Origin: Fibrobacter sp.
Lineage (GTDB): Bacteria; Fibrobacterota; Fibrobacteria; Fibrobacterales; Fibrobacteraceae
NCBI GenBank assembly: GCA_016285835.1
Contig: JAEERM010000013.1
Coordinates: forward strand, 1 to 47,015
DNA length: 47,015 bases
Direction: 5' to 3'
In this document: in pieces, positions 41,877-47,015 of the stretch
Layout: each line of letters begins with the position of its first letter
How positions within the stretch are numbered: position 1 is the first letter of the stretch
The notes under the pieces: model-generated
Told to the model about the DNA's origin: nothing
Seen by the model: the letters and a program-made list of their open reading frames with translations, nothing else
The model's database searches: none
Translations under genes and position numbers: made by a program

Positions 41877-44800
41877 TTATTTCCCGCGGATGATTCCCAT
41901 GGTACGGGTATCATCCTTGGTCCCGACTTTATCCTTGCCGACTCGCACCTTCCAACTCAACTTGGATACATAGGCTCCCGTCCCCACAACGCGCCCTTCC
42001 TTGCTGCGACCATCCCATGCAAGGAATACCTTGCCCGGATTCCTTGTGCAATCACCATTAAACAGCGCATCCGAACAGTTCACGCCATCCTTATTCGAAT
42101 TGACATACTGCCCCAAATTGGTAAAGTAGTAGATTTCCCATTCAATGCGGATATCTTCGAGCGGCACGGTATCCCTCGCGGTAATTCCCAGTTCTTGCAA
42201 GTCGAAACCCAAAACATGGCCCGGAATACCGTATTCCTCAACAATCCGTTCCATCGGCCATTCCATGGGAACAAGGATAGGCTTAATCGCATTCTCACCA
42301 GGACCATTTTCAGGAGCAAGGACCTTCTCAGCCGAAATCTTCACCACCTCGGTTGCATCCATTGTCAAGCGCTGCCCACCGATAATGCGTACCCAAGGGT
42401 TGCCCGCATGAGGAGTATTCCCGCTTAAATCCGGCAACACACCTTCGGACAAACGCACAGAATCGCCCACAGCCGGAGCCGGGTGCGTCTCATCTGTATA
42501 GAAATAGAGGTCATACCGCATACCTTCTGTATGCAAGTTATATGTCGAAATACTCAGCAAATTGGAATTTTCCATACCAGCACGCCAAATCTTGAAATCG
42601 AAGGCTTTCGATATATCAATCCCAGACGGATCCGTTCCCTCGCTCAAGTAAACGGAGAGCATCGTTATGTTGTCTGATTTGATGGAGACCACCGCACTCT
42701 TGATAATTGCTCCGATTTTTTCGTCAATGAACTGGACCATGGTATCGAGCGAAATCGTATCGCCCTGTTCCTCATCGTAATAACGGAAGTGGTACCTGAA
42801 CGTGCCGTGATACTGATCCTTTTCCAAGCCAGTAAAGACTTCCGTCGAAAAACCATCCGCAACTTCTACAAGCGATTGCTCGCCCGCGACATGTTTCATA
42901 ACGGTTGCCAAGTCCGGCGTAACATGCCAGGAACTGTCGCCGAACATCCACTTTGTATGGTCCGGGAACCTGCCATCGAATGGTTCATTGAAAAGTACGA
43001 GCAAACTATCCGCAATGCCGTCGCCATTGCGGTCGTACATTTCGGCCTTGGTCGCAATCGGCACTTTCGGCTTTTCTAGATTGATATTCTTCCAGACAAG
43101 CACATTTTGTACATACTCACTCCCCACGCGGAACGAGCCGTTCACCACCGCATCTGTACCCATAACATAGAACGTCGCATAGCCCATCGAATCCGTCTCG
43201 ATAACCTTGATGGCAGAACTATTCATGTCGAGGAATGTAAGTGAATCTGTTGTATGTAATCCAAGCATCGAGAAACAATCCGTACACACCATGTCACCGT
43301 AAACCACCGCAATACGGACCTTGTACGGTACAAAAGCGAGCGTTCCCAATTCCATAGACACCGTATCACCCGGGATAAATGCACCCGTCGAATCCACAAA
43401 GACAATCGTCGGTTTGGGCCATTCCGGCACCGTGAAATAAATCTCGGTAGACTGCGTGGGGTCCGAAGAAAGGTAACATTCCAGCACATACGAACCCGGC
43501 GCAAGCGAGCGAGTCTTCACAATCATGTTCGTATCGATGACAAAACCCGCCATGTCCTCGGAAATAGTGATACCGCCATAATTGACACCGGGATTCAGCG
43601 ACACACCGCCTTCTTGCAAGCTACCCGTCAAACTCTTCAATATAAACGCAGACTGTGCAGCAACAGTGTCAACCTTGCCCGTTTTGGAAATGTCGCAGCC
43701 CAGCGATTCTTCCACGAGAATCTGCAACAGTTTGTATTCGATAGTCGTGTCCGTCCGCGGAATATGCACCGGGAAGAACGTCTTTTCAGTCTGCAAGTTG
43801 ATGGAAGTGCGCATCTTGAAGTTCGAACCCACCGCGTTACGCTCGGAGAAGAAAATCTGGAAGGGATATTCCTTGCCCTCGACAAGCCCGAGTGTATCCA
43901 AGTTCACCGCACCTTCTACAGGGCTGTGGCAACCGCCGATGTCCACCACCAAGCGGTTGTTGATGTAGACCCACACGTCGTCATCGCCGCGGAACTCGAA
44001 ATACTGGCCCGGAATGTACTGGAACTGCGCCGAAATCTTCATCGAGAAGCTGTAATTGTGGCGGCAGCCACTCACGTTCCAGTCGAACTTCGGATTTTTC
44101 ACCGTCTTCGCATCGTCTAAGTACTGGAAATCGTCAATGGGATAGAAACCTGGATTGATGGTATCGTTGCAGTCGTCCTCGTTGGTGAAGTCCGCAAGCC
44201 AGAAACCTTCCTCGTCGAGCGAGAGGTCGATATCGCGGCAAGTCGCATTCGTGTACTCCTTGCCAGCGCCGTCATGTGCCACCACCTGCGGCACGAACCA
44301 TTTTTCAATCTCGTGACCGGCAGAACATATAGACCACGGGAACACCGAGGAATCCACGCGGGCAGGCACCCCGTTCACCAAAGTATCCTGCACCATGCCC
44401 AAGGCAAGCCCGCCGCATGTCTTGAGGTCGGTCAGCTGTCCGTTCTGGTCGTGGTTGCGCACCGTCGTATAGTCGTTACCACCGTAAATGCCGCCAAAAT
44501 CCACGTCGATACTGTCCGCATACGATTCGCCGGCCCAGTCCAAGACAAGCGCCGAAATCTTCAGCTCGGGGCAACGGCCAAGGCGACCCGGATAAGTGTT
44601 AGAAAAAGCGGGGCCACTTGTGGACACAGGATAAGGATAAACCCACACAGTATCGTGCAGCGCCATCATCGAATCCAGCCGGACCGGATTGCCGTCAGGA
44701 ATTCCAGCACCCTGCACGCCCTCGGCATTGTAGTAATCCATGCCGAAAGTCTGCTTGAAGAACACGCCCCAATCTTTTGCATGCTTGTAATATGTGCCCT

Positions 44801-46076
44801 CGTACCATCCGCAAGTGTCCTTTTTCCTGTCGAGTGGGAGCGGGCCCATCTTCACCGTATCGTCTTGGTCGAGCACAAGCATCGAAGGCGACATGTCATC
44901 CCACGGGCTCAGCAAACGTACGACTTTGGGTTCAGGTGGATAGAACTGCAAATCGATGGAGCCCAGGCTGGTGCTCGCATAGAACCAAGTCTCGTAAATG
45001 CCCGACGGGAAAAGTTCCAGGGCCTTCATCTGCGAGCCCTGCTGGAAATAAGGATGCTGCGGCCACTCGTTGCTGCCACGCAAAATCTGGAAGTCCGCCA
45101 TCTGCGAACTCCACTTCGGCGAACCCACCAGCGTATCGTCGAACGAGTAATGACGCCAGAAGCGGTATTCCCCTTCGGAGCTCATCGGAGTCGGCTGATT
45201 CAGAATGTTGTTCCCAATCGTGATGTAGAAAGCGCTGTCGCGGTAGCTCGTGTTGTTGCGCCACGGATGGTAAATATGCAGCACGCGCGTATCATCGAAG
45301 CACGTCCCAAGCGAGCCTATTGTCGATGATGCAGTCGGAGCAGCCTCGGTGCCGTCGACATAGATAGTGTCATTGGCCTGGAGCGCGGCAGAAAGGTCAA
45401 TAGAAAGATTCGTATCGGCAGGGACCGAAAGCCACGGAGCCTTGTAGCGGGTGAAATAAGCCGTCTGCGCCGGGTTTGCGGTCATCATCGCCGGAGTCAC
45501 CGCACCATAGAACCAGCCGCATTTCGTTTTGTCGCCCGGAACAAAGCGCATCAGCACAGAATCCATGCCAAAGTACATCTGCGGGAGTGCCTTGTTGCCC
45601 CACGGGCTCTTGAACCACACCACCTTCGCGCCCGGAGCCATGAACGACTTGGTGTACTTACCCGTCGTGGCATCCGTGTACAGCCAAATCTCAGAATCCG
45701 TACCGAAAAAACCGCCTATCGGGAATTCCTTCTCGCCGCCGGCATCCCAATCGACGCAGGAATTATTGTTAAAATTTACATCGGATGTGTTGGGGCAAAA
45801 CTTGAAGTTGAACTTCATCCATTCCTGGAAATCGGCCAAGGTCTTGCCGGACCACGTATACACATACCAGTGGTCGCCCTCTTCGGTCATGATTGTCTTG
45901 GAAGTCGGCCCGTAACTAGGCGTATAGTCGCCGCCAGCACCACCCAAAACATGGGGGACATAGTCGGCAGAAGTAGGATCATTACGAAAGGGAGACTGGA
46001 TATGCACGGTCAAATCGGCCCATGCAACTCCAAAAAGAAAGAAAAGAACAGAAACTACCGTCAAGGTATGTTTCAT
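41877..46076 (-). CDS. Fibro-slime domain surface protein
   Basis: The 1399-residue protein has a signal peptide (about 1-20, cleavage after GVAWA) and an AAGGAGA ribosome site. The N-terminal 480 residues contain two related beta segments (VVWFKSPWGNKALPQMYFG and VVRLLSPWDDMSPSMLVL, each followed by CGWFYG or CGWYEG). Residues of about 500-770 form the fibro-slime domain, ending in QYFEFRGDDDVWVYINNRLV, DIGGCHSPVEGAVNLD and FKMRTSINLQ, a PA14-like calcium or sugar binding pattern. The C terminus holds FLAWDGRSKEGRVVGTGAYV, a FlgD-type Ig fold. This family is linked to fibre adhesion proteins of Fibrobacter; its role here is inferred from family. Confidence 0.9.
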   Translation of the reverse strand: MKHTLTVVSVLFFLFGVAWADLTVHIQSPFRNDPTSADYVPHVLGGAGGDYTPSYGPTSKTIMTEEGDHWYVYTWSGKTLADFQEWMKFNFKFCPNTSDVNFNNNSCVDWDAGGEKEFPIGGFFGTDSEIWLYTDATTGKYTKSFMAPGAKVVWFKSPWGNKALPQMYFGMDSVLMRFVPGDKTKCGWFYGAVTPAMMTANPAQTAYFTRYKAPWLSVPADTNLSIDLSAALQANDTIYVDGTEAAPTASSTIGSLGTCFDDTRVLHIYHPWRNNTSYRDSAFYITIGNNILNQPTPMSSEGEYRFWRHYSFDDTLVGSPKWSSQMADFQILRGSNEWPQHPYFQQGSQMKALELFPSGIYETWFYASTSLGSIDLQFYPPEPKVVRLLSPWDDMSPSMLVLDQDDTVKMGPLPLDRKKDTCGWYEGTYYKHAKDWGVFFKQTFGMDYYNAEGVQGAGIPDGNPVRLDSMMALHDTVWVYPYPVSTSGPAFSNTYPGRLGRCPELKISALVLDWAGESYADSIDVDFGGIYGGNDYTTVRNHDQNGQLTDLKTCGGLALGMVQDTLVNGVPARVDSSVFPWSICSAGHEIEKWFVPQVVAHDGAGKEYTNATCRDIDLSLDEEGFWLADFTNEDDCNDTINPGFYPIDDFQYLDDAKTVKNPKFDWNVSGCRHNYSFSMKISAQFQYIPGQYFEFRGDDDVWVYINNRLVVDIGGCHSPVEGAVNLDTLGLVEGKEYPFQIFFSERNAVGSNFKMRTSINLQTEKTFFPVHIPRTDTTIEYKLLQILVEESLGCDISKTGKVDTVAAQSAFILKSLTGSLQEGGVSLNPGVNYGGITISEDMAGFVIDTNMIVKTRSLAPGSYVLECYLSSDPTQSTEIYFTVPEWPKPTIVFVDSTGAFIPGDTVSMELGTLAFVPYKVRIAVVYGDMVCTDCFSMLGLHTTDSLTFLDMNSSAIKVIETDSMGYATFYVMGTDAVVNGSFRVGSEYVQNVLVWKNINLEKPKVPIATKAEMYDRNGDGIADSLLVLFNEPFDGRFPDHTKWMFGDSSWHVTPDLATVMKHVAGEQSLVEVADGFSTEVFTGLEKDQYHGTFRYHFRYYDEEQGDTISLDTMVQFIDEKIGAIIKSAVVSIKSDNITMLSVYLSEGTDPSGIDISKAFDFKIWRAGMENSNLLSISTYNLHTEGMRYDLYFYTDETHPAPAVGDSVRLSEGVLPDLSGNTPHAGNPWVRIIGGQRLTMDATEVVKISAEKVLAPENGPGENAIKPILVPMEWPMERIVEEYGIPGHVLGFDLQELGITARDTVPLEDIRIEWEIYYFTNLGQYVNSNKDGVNCSDALFNGDCTRNPGKVFLAWDGRSKEGRVVGTGAYVSKLSWKVRVGKDKVGTKDDTRTMGIIRGK

Positions 46077-46375
46077 AAAACAGTCTCCTTATATTGTACT
46101 ACCCCCTTTTATTAAATAAAATACGTTTTTATTTGAAAAATGGCGAAAAATATCAATTAAATAGGAATCAGACGAAAAACGAGTGACGAAGGACAAGAGA
46201 AAAAGCAAACAGCAGGCTGTGAGCGGTGAGGTATGAGGTCGGCGCGTTGCGCCTTTGAGGTATGAGGAAGAGGTAAGAATCTAGAAGCTAGGGAAAACTT
46301 GTCATTGCGAGGGGCGAACAGCCCTGAAGCAATCTCTAGATATGAGTTAGGGATTAGGATCTAGGGGCTAGGGGT
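46077..46375. repeat. Composite intergenic repeat, copy C (inverted)
   Basis: The 299-base gap contains direct decamer pieces (GTGAGCGGTGAGGTATGAGG at 46219-46238) and GGCGC-GTT-GCGCC. It also carries the reverse complement of the ATTGC..GCAAT hairpin and adjoining CTAGATCCTAATCCCTAA module (about 46300-46374). Compared with copy A the second half is inverted, so modules move independently. Confidence 0.88.
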
Positions 46376-46861
46376 TTATCCACCTAAAATTGCTAAATGG
46401 ACCTTATAGCCGAAAGATTTTAATTTTTTGACTACGGGTGCAAGATTTTTGACCAATATGTCATTTTCAAGAGTTACCACTATTAAATCCCGGTCTTCTT
46501 TATCTTGCATTCCAGGTCTAAGACGAATGTCCTCTATTAATTTCCACACATCATCCAGATTTTCATAGGAATAGGCTTTACCTCCATCAATCAAGCCTGT
46601 TTCATTCAATCCCAGTGCATAAGAGAAACCTTCACCTTTGGAATTTATCGATAAGGACAAATTGATATATCTCCGGGCACACTCTATCAGCAATTCCGTA
46701 TCCTTAATACGCCTATCCCAAATTTCATCAGTTAAATTCTCTTTATGAGACGTCTTTTCTGATAACTCATCAATTACTCTTCGAAATTTCGCTTGATTAC
46801 ACCTAAAAGGGGTTACGCCTTCTTCTAAAAAAGGGGACTTCCTTCTTTCTGGCATATCCAT
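46376..46861 (-). CDS. Small protein of unknown function
   Basis: From the ATG at 46861 the product has 161 residues, soluble and charged. The C terminus DLIVVTLENDILVKNLAPVV followed by KKLKSFGYKVHLAI resembles the end of a Rossmann-like or NYN/PIN fold (a strand, then helix, then G-K-V strand), but acidic catalytic residues cannot be assigned, so no function is claimed. The in-frame ATG at 46978 lies inside the adjacent insertion element and is rejected. AT-rich composition and position next to an IS suggest accessory DNA. Confidence 0.5.
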   Translation of the reverse strand: MDMPERRKSPFLEEGVTPFRCNQAKFRRVIDELSEKTSHKENLTDEIWDRRIKDTELLIECARRYINLSLSINSKGEGFSYALGLNETGLIDGGKAYSYENLDDVWKLIEDIRLRPGMQDKEDRDLIVVTLENDILVKNLAPVVKKLKSFGYKVHLAILGG

Positions 46862-46879
46862 AGCTAATGGTTCTTTGAA

Positions 46880-47015
46880 ATTAGAACCGGGGATGCGGAC
46901 GAATAGTTGGACACAACTAGAGGACGCATCATGCCATACACGGAAGAGCAGAAGAAAAAAGCCCTGGAAGTCTTTCACGACCTAAAATCCTACACAAAGG
47001 CAACCAGAAAACTAG
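46880..47015 (+). mobile_element. Left end of an IS3-family-like insertion sequence, cut by the window
   Basis: The stretch after 46880 includes TAGTTGGACACAACTAG, similar to the GTTGGACA found in terminal repeats of IS150-type elements, directly before a transposase-like gene. The exact end and the other terminal repeat are not in the window. Confidence 0.5.
46931..47015 (+). CDS. Transposase OrfA-like helix-turn-helix protein, partial
   Basis: Only the first 28 codons are present. The ATG has GAGGA 7 bases upstream. The translation begins MPYTEEQKKKALEVFHDL, followed by KSYTKATRKL, the first helices of the helix-turn-helix protein (OrfA) of IS3-family elements, which binds the terminal repeats. 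The gene runs off the end of the window. Confidence 0.6.
   Translation, partial: MPYTEEQKKKALEVFHDLKSYTKATRKL

Overview
The window looks like a chromosome segment of a Fibrobacter species (phylum Fibrobacterota, anaerobic fibre degraders of the gut). The assignment rests on families that are largely confined to that group: a fibro-slime (TIGR02148-type) protein, two lipoproteins with the Fibrobacter major paralogous domain TIGR02145, two genes of the TIGR02147 family, Ser-rich linkers, and a C-terminal domain resembling a type IX secretion sorting signal. All family names are from memory of motifs; no search was run.

Layout. 1-3.4 kb (minus): a lipoprotein and a secreted lipase-like protein in one operon with a good promoter. 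3.4-4.2 kb: gene-poor, with a possible gene remnant and a dispersed hairpin repeat. 4.2-7.6 kb (minus): two multi-spanning glycosyltransferases, one carrying an NPCBM-type C-terminal domain. 7.6-8.9 kb (minus): M18 aminopeptidase. 9.0-10.7 kb (plus): MlaD-like MCE protein plus a secreted helical-repeat protein. 10.8-16.6 kb (minus): tightly overlapping operon ispA-dxs-trmH family-pyrF-membrane protein. 16.7-22.1 kb (minus): CE2-like esterase, diguanylate cyclase with a carbohydrate-binding-like sensor, small lipoprotein, TIGR02147 protein and its overlapping lipoprotein.

22.2-26.2 kb is an AT-richer islet: an antitoxin with a gutted VapC, a GT1-type glycosyltransferase, a TIGR02145 lipoprotein with 48-bp tandem repeats, and an isolated C-terminal part of a Tc-toxin TcA subunit. 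26.3-31.0 kb returns to ordinary genes: a c-type cytochrome, a secreted protein, aroC, lpxK and a RavA-like AAA protein with a degenerate Walker B. 31.1-34.1 kb (plus) holds a second TIGR02147-lipoprotein pair behind a promoter with two identical 15-bp boxes. 34.2-35.9 kb holds a GroES-like gene divergent from a membrane-anchored transglycosylase-like protein that lacks the catalytic glutamate. 36-46 kb holds two very large secreted proteins flanking an ABC-F ATPase, separated by composite intergenic repeats. The window ends with a small unknown gene and the left end of an IS3-like element.

The strongest leads are: (1) the repeated TIGR02147 gene plus lipoprotein arrangement, a candidate Fibrobacter-specific regulator/surface-protein module; (2) the stand-alone TcA-like fragment beside a slippage-prone lipoprotein and a glycosyltransferase; (3) the diguanylate cyclase with a CBM-like periplasmic domain; and (4) the composite intergenic repeats, whose hairpins show compensatory base changes.
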